The notes under the pieces are model-generated. The model saw nothing but the letters and a program-made list of their open reading frames with translations, ran no database searches and was not told the DNA's origin. Shown one piece after another: positions 31,529 to 40,664 of a stretch of DNA of 40,664 nucleotides (positions are counted from its first letter, which is position 1; every line of letters begins with the position of its first letter). The DNA is taken from positions 1 through 40,664 of the forward strand of contig LGRX02027858.1 of the NCBI GenBank assembly GCA_001247695.2. The letters are read 5' to 3'. The translations under genes were made by a program, and so were the position numbers. The DNA is from Cymbomonas tetramitiformis (taxonomy: Eukaryota > Chlorophyta > Pyramimonadophyceae > Pyramimonadales > Pyramimonadaceae).

Positions 31529-32901
31529 CTGCTATTTTTGTCAGTTTATAGAGCTTGTTAGAGCCCAGACCAAGCAATAGAGAACCTTTACGATTCTTTG
31601 TGTAAATATTTTGTTCCAAATATTGTGTAAAACAGCAATACATATCAATAGCACCTTTGTACTGCATATGCATAATAGCAAGCTCGTGGACCAATGGTTC
31701 CAAGCCCTTGATACCTGTATGTATGTATATAGAAAACAGATTGGAACCATAGTTCCATGCGGTTGGACCTATACCGGTCCTTACGGCTGGAACCGTAGTT
31801 CCGGGTGGCTGGAACATTTTTATAAATAACCACTATAAAAGGTCCCATTGAGTTCCAAGCCGACGTCCAAACGGTTCCTAATGCAGTCCAAACGGTTGGA
31901 ACCCGTTTGGAATGTCGTCATTATTTGGTCCAAGCCGCGTCCAGGCCGCCGGAACCCCTTTGGAATCATTAATCATAATATGTCCTACCGGGTTCCAAGC
32001 CGATGGTTCAAACGGGTCCTAACGCGTTCCAAGTTATGGCCAAGCCGCTGGAACCCGTTTGGAATGTCGTTATTATTTGGTCCAAGCCGCGTCCAGGCCG
32101 CCGGAACCCCATTGGAATCATTAATCATAACAGGTCCTATGGGGTTCCAAGCCAACGGTCCAGACGGGTCCTAATGCGTTCCAAGCTGTTGCCGAGCCGC
32201 TGGAACCCGTTTGGAATGTCGTTATTATTTGGTCCAAGCCGCGTCCAGGCCGCCGGAACCCCATTGGAATCATCAATCATAACAGGTCCTACCGGGTTCC
32301 AAGCCGACGGTCCAAACGGGTCCTAATGCGTTCCAAGCTGTTGCCGAGCCGCTGGAACCCGTTTGGAATGTCGTTATTATATGGTCCAAGCCGCGTCCAG
32401 GCCGCCGGAACCCCATTGGAATCATCAATCATAACAGGTCCTACGGGGTTCCAAGCCGACGGTCCAGACGGGTCCCACCGCATTCCAAGTTGCGGACAAG
32501 CCGTTGGAATGCGTTTGGAACTTTGTTACTCTATGGTCCAAGCCGCGTCCAGGCCGCCGGAACCCCATTGGAATCATCAATCATAATATGTCCTACGGGG
32601 TTCCAAGCCGACGGTCCAAATGGGTCCTACGGTATTCCAAACCGACGGTCCAACGGCTTGGAAACCGATTGGAATTTTACGTAAATTCCAAGGGGGTTCC
32701 AAGGGCTTGGATAGCAAATGTCCAGGTCCAAGCCCTTGGACCGCGGCTTGGACGGGGCTTGGACCTGGACATTTGCTGTCCAAGCCCTTGGAATTCCCAG
32801 TGTTAACGCCAACGCCTCTCAAACACATACCTGTCCTACCGGGTCCTACGGGGTTCCAAGCCGACGGTCCAAGCCCTTGGAATAATCCTTATTTTGTAGG
32901 G
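31529..32901. repeat. Right subterminal array of element B (152-bp tandem units)
   Basis: A unit of about 152 bp beginning GGTCCAAGCCGCGTCCAGG starts at 31928, 32079, 32231, 32383 and 32535. Each unit holds TTCCAAGCCGACGGTCC, GAACCCGTTTGGAA and CCGCCGGAACC words. The array continues with denser CCAAGCCCTTGG palindromes up to the terminus. No gene is present here. Overlapping reading frames are products of the repeats. Confidence 0.9.
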
Positions 32902-33455
32902 AGGTCCGCGGTACCCTGGAAGGGCCCGCCAGAATCCAGAAGCATCCTGGCGATCTCCAGCAACACCCGTTTCCCATCGAACGGGTGTGCCTCCGCCGAA
33001 GACTCCATCCAGTCCGCTGCGGGTGACACCGGAGCAACGATGAATTCCAGTGTTGAAAATAAGAGCTTGTTCGCCTCAGCGCGTACGGGCAGGGCGGCAT
33101 CCTCCAGGTCGAACAAGGAGGCAAACGCGGACTCCTCAGTGACGAAAATGTCCCGTAATAATGCCAGCACCAGACGGGCGAAAACGGAACTGACGTTCAC
33201 CTCCGTACCATCAAAACGCCCATGTTTGTCGTCGTACGCCTTCTTGATGACGAGCTTGGCGGCGCGCTCGTCGAAGGATTCCTTCGCCAGACGTTTGACC
33301 GCGTCGAGGAACAGCGCCCCTGCCGATTGGGCAGTCGGGGTAGCCGTAACCGTAGGGGTGGCTGGAGTGGTTGCATGTCGAGCTGCGGCATCGTCGAAAA
33401 TTGTAACTAGTGAGCGGCGTGCGGCCGCGGTGTGCGATCTTGTAGATGTACCCAT
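32902..33455 (-). pseudogene. Gag-like retrotransposon gene, 5' fragment
   Basis: The ATG is at 33455 on the minus strand. An Ala/Thr-rich N-terminus (TPATPTVTATPTAQS) is followed by helices with VFARLVLALLRDIF, FASLFDLEDAALPV, ANKLLFSTLEFIV and FDGKRVLLEIARMLLDSGG. The style is that of LTR-retrotransposon Gag. The frame is cut by element B at the AGG site and continues in phase at 21021 downward. Together about 286 codons are visible before the second interruption. A family (Ty1/copia or Ty3) cannot be assigned without a pol region. Confidence 0.6.
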
Positions 33456-33796
33456 AATGAAATGACTGCAGAGACAGGGGAAGGAGGAAAATGCGAGGTG
33501 AGGCTAACGGCGTGGGCGACGGCTAGCGAGTTTCTGCGGGTCGTCGAGGATAATCAGGGAAACGGCAAATTCCACGCGGTCGTGTGGGACGAAAGAACTT
33601 GATCAATGCCGGACGGTGTGCTAGAGACCAGTAACAACAAGGTTCAGCCCAACGATACTGCACGAAAAAAAATAAGCCGCTGTCAGCGCTGCCCAATCAT
33701 GTCCAATCAACCGCGCGTCCGTAACCGAGCCATACCGCCCGTACCGAAAACCTCTCTAACGCGGGTTCCTCACCGCATCTCAAGCGTCGGTGTTCA
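33456..33796. other. Non-coding leader upstream of the Gag-like gene
   Basis: About 340 bp with no convincing coding frame. It would be the 5' leader of the Gag-like gene on the minus strand. It ends at GTTCA, where the LTR element has inserted, and resumes at 35507. I see no clear primer-binding site or LTR end. Confidence 0.4.
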
Positions 33797-34064
33797 TGAC
33801 AGAGACGGTGAAATAAACGGTGGGTATAAACGACAACGGTGGAATATACGCGTGTTTTCAGTCTCCACAAACTCTGTGAAGCTGGGACGAGATGCTCGGG
33901 TGGTTTCGCAGTCTAAGATGATATAATAAAATAACATGGTGGTTTTATTATCTGTCGGAACTGATGCCGGGTAAGATGCAAGTGACACCACAAGGCGAGG
34001 TGTCGGACACAGGAAGAGACAGTCACCCCCAGTTATGGGGGGGCGAAAGTCTGTTTCTCCATGA
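33797..34064. repeat. First terminal repeat of the TRIM element
   Basis: Direct repeat of 35236-35501. It contains TAATAAAATAACATGG (possible polyadenylation context), a GACACC...GGTGTC hairpin and a CCCCCAGTTATGGGGG stem. Confidence 0.85.
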
Positions 34065-35235
34065 CACCACCTCACCCCGAAGGCGTGAGGTGTCACGATG
34101 CAAGCTAGCCAAGGCCGGGGCTAGCATCCTACGGTTGGCCACAGAGGCAAAACCCTAAGAAACAAGCATCTTTTAAGACCCTAAGAGGTCTTTTTTAACC
34201 CAGCTAGAGTGGCTCCGCCGTGTTGGTCTCTAGATGCGTGCTCTAGGGGCTTATGCCCATGCATGTGCTGTGGGGATGACTACTCCCACAGGCCAGCCGG
34301 CGAATCTAGCCCAGCAATCGAGGGTGGACGGCGGCGTAGGTCTCGATGGTGGACGAAGTCGAGCACCGCCAGGACGTCGTCATCCAACGCCCACGCGATG
34401 CGGTGCGACGATGTGTGGTACCAACATAGCGAGTGCGGGGACGTGGACACCCCGAGGGGGGCGAAGGTGGAAAATGCGGTGTGGCTCCGTCCACTCTGCC
34501 GCACACAAGTGCGAAAGTAGAGAGGAAAAGCGGCGAGATGAGGGATGCAACACCTCCAAACACCACCAGGCAATGGCCAAGGGGCACGCAGGGTGGAGGG
34601 AAGAGTGGAGGATGCTGCGGGGTGAGCTCGCAGTGGTCAAAGCTCATGTTGACCATGTGGTTGATGGACTCGATTTTGGTGTCTGGTGCATGAGCACCAC
34701 CAGACACCACCAGACCGTAGCCATGGGTAAGTTCTCGTCGTCGAATCACGTGCAGCGCGGAGGCAACTGCAGAAATGCGGGCACGCTGACGACACGAAGC
34801 CATGGCCGCTGTAAGCTGCAAAATCTGGAGCCCAACACTTAGGGTTCCCAAGCGAAAACGTAACTTTCGCTAAAAATAACCAAATCGAACGATGGAAAAG
34901 TCAATTTGGGGTAGATTCCCGCGGGGAAGACGGTGGTGACGTCAAAAACGTCGTGCGATAAGCCAATTTTGCTGCAGTTGAGGTGCTGCTGGCCAGAGCG
35001 TAAAGTAAAGTTGAACAAAAGCGTCGAGGACAAAGGTGCTCAAGTAGATGTCGGGTCGAGGACAGGGTGCTCGAATAATTTCCCGGTGTCAAAGGGCACG
35101 CGGGGTGAAGATGGTGGCAAAGAGGACGAAGGTGCTCAGCCGAATTTGGTGAAAACGAAGATGGTTACCGCACAAGGTACGGGATCAAAGAAAATGAAAG
35201 CGTGAGCTAACTCGCCAGTGGTGAGGCCCACAACC

Positions 35236-35501
35236 TGACAGAGACGGTGAAATAAACGGTGGGTATAAACGACAACGGTGGAATATACGCGTGTTTTCAG
35301 TCTCCACAAACTCTGTGGAGCTGGGACGAGATGCTCGGGTGGTTTCGCAGTCTACGATGAGATAATAAAATAACATGGTGGTTTTATTATCTGTCGGAAC
35401 TGATGCCGGGCAAGATGCAAGTGACACCACAAGGCGAGGTGTGACACAGGAAGAGACAGTCACCCCCAGTTATGGGGGGGCGAAAGTCTGTTTCTCCATG
35501 A
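35236..35501. repeat. Second terminal repeat of the TRIM element
   Basis: Direct repeat of 33797-34064, shorter by a few bases where GGTGTCGGACAC becomes GGTGTGACAC. The small divergence suggests a fairly recent insertion. Confidence 0.85.
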
Positions 35502-35506
35502 GTTCA

Positions 35507-35931
35507 GCCAATCATGGCCAAAGTCGCAGTGTAAAATTAAGCGTGCGTGGTACCAAACCTGCTGAATATATCAGCTTGACTGTATATTCGGAGTGTGAAT
35601 AGATAAACGGATCGAGAGGATACCGAGTCTTCCCGTTATATGTTCGGGGTCTAGGGTTCCGGGACCGGTGACAGTCATACACCCTAACTATAGGAATGAC
35701 AATCGGGGCGTCACTTCCAGCAAAACTCATGATTGAGGAAGAAAGAAAAATAAACAAAACCACAAGCGAAGGGAAAAGTGTAGACTCGTCACCGGAGCGC
35801 TGATCGCGATGAGCTGAAGTGCTGCTGCTGAACGAAACGCGAGTCGTACGTGTAGGTTGGTACTAGGAGGTAGTGATCGAGAGGTCAGGATTTCCGATCG
35901 ATCGGGCTGTCCGTGTCCGTGTCCTGCCAGC
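35507..35931. other. Non-coding stretch, nothing recognised
   Basis: Continuation of the sequence interrupted by the TRIM element. It has no long reading frame and no repeat seen elsewhere in the window. It could be LTR or leader of the Gag-like retroelement. Confidence 0.3.
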
Positions 35932-36109
35932 TGCCCAACTTAAAGTGGTCCGTTCATTTTTAAGAGTGGCAATTTTCCAAATCTGACAGTCCATATACGA
36001 TTCCAGAGATCAAAATACGATACACTCCTTTGTTGCTCCCCAGGAATCTCTTCCAACCATCCGATGTCCCCGATCTGAAAACATTGGACGGCTCCACTTT
36101 AGTTGGGCA
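35932..36109. mobile_element. MITE candidate, 178 bp
   Basis: TGCCCAACTTAAAGTGG at the left is matched by CCACTTTAGTTGGGCA at the right in inverted orientation, with TCCGT/GGACGG continuing the match. The interior is non-coding. A flanking duplication is not obvious. Confidence 0.5.
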
Positions 36110-37000
36110 CCCTCGCATGTCCCTAATTTCCGATTGACGCGATATGTCATCTTTTCTTACGTGATGGTGAGATGAGAGCTCTCGAGTCTCGAACCCTCAG
36201 GCTCAGCCGAGCGTCAGGTCATCCCGAGGCGAGGGAGGCGGAGGGTCTCGAACGTGGAGAATTCGTTCCACGTGCACGTCCCACAAGAACATTAGTTACA
36301 GGGCTCTGGAAAAGGGGAGGAAAAGGGGGCTTTCAAGAGCAGGAGGAATCGAATAACTCATGACGATCCTCAATGCGTCTTCGGTGAGAATGTTCCTTTG
36401 GAACTGCACTTGCGTTGGAAACAGAAAACCTTCAGATACTGAACTCTCGACACGTCAGATACTTGAGCTCGAAAGTACACAATATGCTGCGTGTAAAATG
36501 TCCTTGTTTCGAGAAAGAAAGCTCCAGAATAACTTCTGGGGGTGCCATCCTTGCACGAAGTAAACGCAGGATCGTACAAAGAACACTTCCCAGAATATGC
36601 AGTTATCCACGTGTTCGGATGCGTACTCCTGTGCACCGCTCCGGACACTCCGCTTTTCGCAACCCGCTTCTTGGTTCTTGGTCGCAGAGTTCAAGCGAGG
36701 CATTTGGGAATACACACGAGTCAAGTCAGAATCACTTGTTGAGGGCGACGCCTCTAGCCTCTCTCGCGTACGATGCTCTCAAAATTTCAGTGATTTTGCA
36801 GAGCTGTGCTGGTGCAGCGGACGCAATGGAGACAGATCTCAGTGGGACCAGTGGTACGAAACGATGTTAGAGGCATGCACGTTCTTTCGCCTCTAACGAC
36901 AGAACGTGCTTCTGTCGTTAGAGGCGATAGCCTGTTGAACAAACTCGGACAAAATATTTCTTTTGAGCCTAATTGAAATATAGCTGTGCTTCGTATAAAT
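36110..37000. other. Mostly non-coding host-like sequence with one strong hairpin
   Basis: Several 60-150 codon frames overlap on both strands without domain-like content, and none is supported. The hairpin at 36864-36927 is listed separately. Confidence 0.3.
36864..36927. repeat. Interlocking inverted repeats (18-bp perfect hairpin)
   Basis: TCGCCTCTAACGACAGAA (36887-36904) and its exact reverse complement (36910-36927) are separated by CGTGC. A third copy, GTTAGAGGC, lies just upstream, and GCACGTTCT/AGAACGTGC form another inverted pair. Alternative foldings are therefore possible. No gene is seen around it. Confidence 0.8.
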
Positions 37001-37005
37001 CCCTG

Positions 37006-37803
37006 TCAGGTTTTTATTGCAGGGGAGACGTCACACCGCAAAATAATAGAATAGACTGGGTTACCCAAGTTGTAAGCAAATGCCGGTTTGGCTTTCACGC
37101 CGGGTGGCAGCGCTTTGCTGCACCGAACGAATTCAAAGGTTAGCAAGTTGGGTGCTGTGCCATACCACTTTCCCTCATTGACGTGTTGATGCGTGTTCGG
37201 GATACCCCGGTGTGCAGGCAACTTCGTGACTGTAGCAGTATTAGCTTCCGCCGTTTTCTATGCCTATTCCTACTTCATCGTTCTACGTTTCCAGCCTAAG
37301 TTTGGGTATTCATCTTTGCAGTCCATAATACGCTTGTTACACCTGTATGTCACACGGCGCATGCTTCTTCGTTCAATATCACGTTCACGTCTCCTTTTCC
37401 TCGCTTGTGTGCCGGTGCAGTTTCGGTAGTGATGACATCGCTGGCAGCACGGTCGGTTCAATCTCGCTGTTTCTAAAACCCATTTCCCGATAAACTTGCA
37501 AATGGTAAAGTTCTTGCTTACTTCTAGCCGCACAGCACAATCCTCAACTGTGCGGTATTTTCCAAGTGCTGAGCTATATGTGCACGGATCAGGCCCTCGT
37601 CGCCCAGCCGTCAAGACGCCATCTACAGTCCTGACAACCCTCAGAAAACGATCGAACTGCCGGGCTCGCAAGATGCACTCGAGTTCCAAAAGCGTTGTGC
37701 GCACGATCTCAAAGTATTTATCCTCTCTCAGCGCTTGCCCACAGCCTTTCTTATGTCTCAGCCTTTCTCCGATCTTACCTGAGCCTACAAGTTTGACTCG
37801 CAT
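37006..37803 (-). CDS. Possible two-exon gene for a Cys-rich protein of about 246 aa
   Basis: Reading from ATG at 37803, exon 37803-37287 and exon 37229-37006 join across a 57-bp GT-AG intron in phase. The protein has a basic N-terminus, a Cys/Arg-rich middle (CCQRCHHYRNC, then RKRRRERDIERR) and a C-terminal part with NEGKWYGTAPNLL. No family is recognised. The evidence is the open frame and workable splice sites only, so it may be a chance frame. Confidence 0.3.
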
Positions 37804-38041
37804 TATGCTTAGCCGGCGCGCAACCGCCGTAATTATCACTTTTTTCTTGGGCTACCTTTTGCTTCCTTTCCCCCTCTCTTATCTGAGACGACTCTGACCT
37901 CACACCCATGAGTCTTCTCCCTCGTCTCCCTGCAGCAGTCCTGGTTGATCCGTAGCCTGGTTTTGCCTCCCGAGGGGGCCATGGCGAAGGATGGGAGGCA
38001 TTCCTGTATGGTGAAGGATGGAAGGCGCGTTCTTTTTTCAG

Positions 38042-38443
38042 GATGTTGATGTACTAGAGGCTGCTGCAACATCAGAAAGCCCAATCGTCGATCAGCTGCA
38101 GATAGAAACGTTGCAGAAAACGCATACCGAACAGCTGCGCGAGGATGAGATACGAGGTGCGGTGGCTGTCAAGATCACCCATACAGAGTCGGTAGTTGGA
38201 GGTGGAAGCGGTACTGGTGGAAGCGCGGTAGTGACGTCTGCAGGAATATCCGGAGGCAGAGCATCGACCGGAGGTGGAATCGGCGGAGCACAGCGAAGGG
38301 CGGCTCGGGCATCTCTCAGCAACCTGCAGACGAATGCCCCGGTAACAAAGCAGGCCGCTCAGGTCGAGATGCAGTCTCTGGAAAAGGTAAAGCAGCAATA
38401 TCAGGAGACAGCCGAACGCCAGCGTCAGAGGCAGTTCTCCGTG
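38042..38443 (+). CDS. Internal exon of an unrecognised coiled-coil protein
   Basis: A 402-bp segment is bounded by TTTTTTCAG before 38042 and GTG|GTAAGC after 38443, phase 0 on both sides. It encodes 134 residues: an acidic/helical start (IETLQKTHTEQLREDEIRG), a Gly/Ser linker (GGGSGTGGS), then a Gln-rich coil (MQSLEKVKQQYQETAERQRQ). Composition and splice sites make it a credible host exon. The remaining exons are not seen in this window, or are too short to recognise. Confidence 0.5.
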
Positions 38444-38509
38444 GTAAGCTCTTTCTCCTCGCCCCAGGTTGCGTCCTCGGTGCTTTGGAGTGTGTACCTG
38501 CCCTGAGGA

Positions 38510-38612
38510 CGAGAAGCCCCCTGCCCTCAACCACCTTTTGCAAGACCCCCTGGAAGCCCCCTTCCCTCAATCACCTTTTGCAAGAAGACCCCCTGGACGC
38601 CCCTGCTTGACG
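38510..38612. repeat. ~45-bp tandem duplication
   Basis: CCTCAACCACCTTTTGCAAG...CCCCCTGGAAGCCCCC is followed by CCTCAATCACCTTTTGCAAG...CCCCCTGGACGCCCC. It lies downstream of the coiled-coil exon, presumably within the next intron. Confidence 0.7.
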
Positions 38613-39183
38613 GAACTCGGATCCACCACACGCCGACCACGGGTTCTGCTTGTCTGGTCTGGGCACCGCGTGAGGAAATCCTCGTGAGCCAAGTTTGTGG
38701 TAGCCACGTCCCTCTGGCCTTGCAGGAGTGACAGCTCCGAGACATGACTATGACAGAGCACCGCCAGGTGGCACATTCCGCTGATTCAGTGCGGCCGTGT
38801 GTCTATACCAGTGAGGCAGCAGTGCCGCAGCCTTGGCGCCACTGTGCGGCCTCGTTGGCACTGCCTGTGAAGAGCTCTCGAGATGTGGAATCAGGCTACT
38901 GCAGGACGCGCAGGCCACGTGGCTGATGGGGCTGCGCTTATGCTTTTGGCAGCGCGTTCCGGGCAACTTCTGCGAAAATTTAGAAAACAGTCGACAGCAG
39001 CAGCAGCAAGTGAAGGTGACTGCACGGCAGGTATACCCCTGCCCGGTGTCTGCTTCGCTTCGGGCTCCGGAGTTTGGAGGCGCGGCGCTCGCATGCTACC
39101 TAGCACACAATCTGGAGGCTCAGATGGGCTCTGTTCCTCAGTCTCGGCGTTGCTCACGTCCCACTACTGTTGCATAATCATAT

Positions 39184-39260
39184 CACGATGCTCCTCGTGA
39201 CGCTCCTCGATGCTCCTCGCGATGTTCCTCGCGATGTTCCTCGCGATGTTCCTCGATGCT
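39184..39260. repeat. Minisatellite, ~12-bp GATGTTCCTCGC units
   Basis: GATG(T/C)TCCTCG(C/T) repeats about six times with small length changes. Confidence 0.85.
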
Positions 39261-39307
39261 CCTGGAGGACATGCAGAGTCTTCCTATGGCATGTGTGGAT
39301 GGCCCTT

Positions 39308-39381
39308 CTTTGGCTATTCTGATGACCTGAGCATGACGATGCCTCTACTTTGGCTATTCTGATGTCCTAAGCATGATGGTG
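39308..39381. repeat. 40-bp direct repeat, two copies
   Basis: CTTTGGCTATTCTGATG followed by (A/T)CCT(G/A)AGCATGA occurs at about 39308 and 39348. Confidence 0.75.
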
Positions 39382-40664
39382 AATTGTATCTATGGCAAGC
39401 TGGTCGGCATCGAAATATGCTGCAACTCGCGGGCAGCAATGTAAGAAGCATGCTAATGGCTTTCACTGAGATACATCGAAGGGATTTAGCATTTGCAGAG
39501 GGAACGTTTATTGGAAACAGGTTATCACGGTTTCAAGTTTGGTTTCCAGTAAATATCACAGTGTCCGTTTTGTGTGCAGGAGTCTATAGGACAGAGCCGT
39601 AAGGGTTATGCAATTCTACGTGGCTTGTTTGGTATGTGGGAGCTGCTGGTGATGAAATTCATTATGCCTTCAGCCCGGAAAGTGATGAGCTTCTTCTCCA
39701 CGTGGCACTTGCGCTTTTTCACAACGGTTTCCAGCAAATAGCTATTGGGAACAGTGTTGTGTGGATAGTGACCTGCGATGCCTGTCAGTGGGTCTCTTAT
39801 TTCCTAACATGTGAATCACCGTCTTGCAAAAATAGGCACGAATGACTGCCACACGAGTCAGTTTACCCTGATACACGATGATTTATTGTACGCGGTCTCT
39901 GGAATGATGTTTACCTTCCAAGTTACATGGAAGCGGTGTGACCGTGCTGTGGCTACCACGAATGCTTGTTCCACGTGGTTAAAGTGTACTTTCTCAGAAG
40001 GGAGACCTATCTAGGATATCCATATTGACGATTCACTTGTGTTTGAAAATTGGCGGTGTTGGCAACCATGTTCATACAAGAGATGGAGAATATAATCGAA
40101 TAACTGCCGGATGACAAGCAATATCAGATGCATAACCTCCCGCCGAGTGCTGCACTCGTTGAATCACCGTCACGAAACCATTCCTAAAAGGATGTTCAGT
40201 ATTTTTTGCCACGTGGTTAGAGTCATTGCGGCCAACACCCTTAAAAACTAAAGAAACCTTATTAATCAAAGGATGTAACTTGTAAACCAATTTTGATTTC
40301 AGGTCTTTGCTTCAGCCAAGCAAGAAGTTGAAACAGTAAGAAGTTGAGACATTATATTTTACTGGCAGATGTGGGATGCCTACACACACACACCCCCAGT
40401 GTATATGTTGGGGTCTTTATTGCGTAACGAGCTTCGTACAACATGCCAATGTTGTAGATATCTTAGCCGCACACTGGTATGCACCGCGCGGTCGCAACCA
40501 TTGCAAGCCTCACAATGTTAATTATGGGGCAGCAATGCAATAACGATTGTGTGAGACACAAACTAGACATCAACATCTTCCATCGAACTGATGTACACAA
40601 ACAATATGTATTTCTCCACTATTCATTTAACAAATTGGAATCATGGGAACAATAACATGTTTTT

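Larger units (their letters stand above)
21025..32901. mobile_element. Complete CACTA/EnSpm element B, 11,877 bp, with AGG target-site duplication
   Basis: The left end is CCCTACAAAATAGGGATTAT (21025 onward). The right end is its near-perfect reverse complement ending TATTTTGTAGGG at 32901. The inverted match extends about 36 bp with two mismatches. The bases AGG flank both ends (21022-21024 and 32902-32904), the 3-bp duplication expected for CACTA elements. Excision joins the two Gag-like fragments in frame. Contents: a tnp2 transposase (-), a second gene (+), SINE insertions, and subterminal tandem arrays at both ends. Confidence 0.93.
33797..35501. mobile_element. Small non-coding LTR element (TRIM type), 1,705 bp
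   Basis: Two direct repeats of ~266 bp beginning TGACAGAGACGGTG lie at 33797-34064 and 35236-35501, differing at a few positions and one short deletion. The 5-bp word GTTCA flanks the outside (33792-33796 and 35502-35506), an expected target duplication. The internal ~1.17 kb has no retroelement protein. Just after the first repeat there are hairpins (TGACACC...CTCAC paired with GTGAGGTGTCA, 34062-34097, and AAGACC/GGTCTT followed by T6 near 34173-34196). No textbook TGG primer site is seen. Confidence 0.75.
38613..40664. other. Host-like sequence without a supported gene
   Basis: Only short frames are present. Small repeats are listed separately. There is an ACACACAC microsatellite near 40383-40394. 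CCACGTGG words recur near 39698, 39970 and 40210 but no promoter can be defined. Confidence 0.3.

Noticed and set aside
32620..33465. 281-codon + strand frame
   Set aside because: It is antisense to the Gag-like frame and runs through the subterminal repeats and across the end of element B. The minus-strand frame has the credible composition.
34209..34851. Several overlapping ~100-200 codon frames in the TRIM interior
   Set aside because: There is no retroelement or other domain, and frames overlap on both strands with compositional bias only.
33797..35501. Hammerhead ribozyme (retrozyme) in the TRIM repeats
   Set aside because: CTGATG and GGCGAAAG occur, but the invariant A after CTGATG is missing and helix II cannot be placed between the two motifs.

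Overview
This window is from a eukaryotic nuclear genome. Coding sequence is split by many short GT-AG introns that keep reading phase, and nothing looks like a bacterial operon. It is a pile of nested transposable elements at about 1-36 kb, followed by a 4.5 kb edge (36.1-40.7 kb) that looks more like ordinary host sequence. The tnp2-type CACTA/EnSpm transposases, a Mutator-like element and tRNA-headed SINEs fit a large-genome plant, green alga or other protist. I cannot name the organism from the sequence.

Layout. (1) 1-7553: right-hand part of a CACTA/EnSpm element (element A) with a multi-exon tnp2 transposase pseudogene on the + strand. Its N-terminal part is a tandem array of 297-bp exon+intron modules. 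Its introns and 3' flank are filled with TTAGCATGCTAA-type palindromes. (2) 7554-9481: fragment of another gene resembling DUF7869-type, transposase-related proteins. Its intron holds ten copies of a 69-bp satellite and a tRNA-headed fold-back insertion. (3) 9482-20717: an 11.2-kb element with ~1.1-1.3 kb terminal inverted repeats and two divergently transcribed genes. One is a Mutator-like (MULE) DDE transposase candidate of about 1,140 aa (+). The other is a six-exon gene (-) for a 1,047-aa protein joining a ParB-like domain to a class-beta amino DNA methyltransferase (motifs DVPW and DPFMGSGTTG, completed by splicing). GTTCATCGATGAAC palindromes lie in both inverted repeats and in the methyltransferase intron. 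(4) 20718-33455: a retrotransposon Gag-like reading frame (-) split by element B, an 11,877-bp CACTA element at 21025-32901 with CCCTAC...GTAGGG ends and an AGG target duplication. Element B carries a tnp2 transposase gene (-), an unrecognised 461-aa second gene (+), two SINEs, and arrays of TTCC(A/G)...(C/T)GGAA palindromes in subterminal regions and introns. (5) 33797-35501: a 1.7-kb non-coding LTR element (TRIM type) with a GTTCA target duplication. (6) 35.5-40.7 kb: a small MITE candidate, a strong hairpin, one convincing coiled-coil exon, one speculative two-exon gene and minor satellites.

The most interesting point is that each large DNA transposon carries its own palindromic word, repeated in its introns and ends but not noticed in its exons. 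One of these elements also encodes its own ParB-methyltransferase fusion. Together this suggests self-specific DNA marking or anti-silencing, comparable in logic to the VANC/VANDAL system of Arabidopsis. That is an inference. The motif layout and the methyltransferase motifs are read directly from the sequence.
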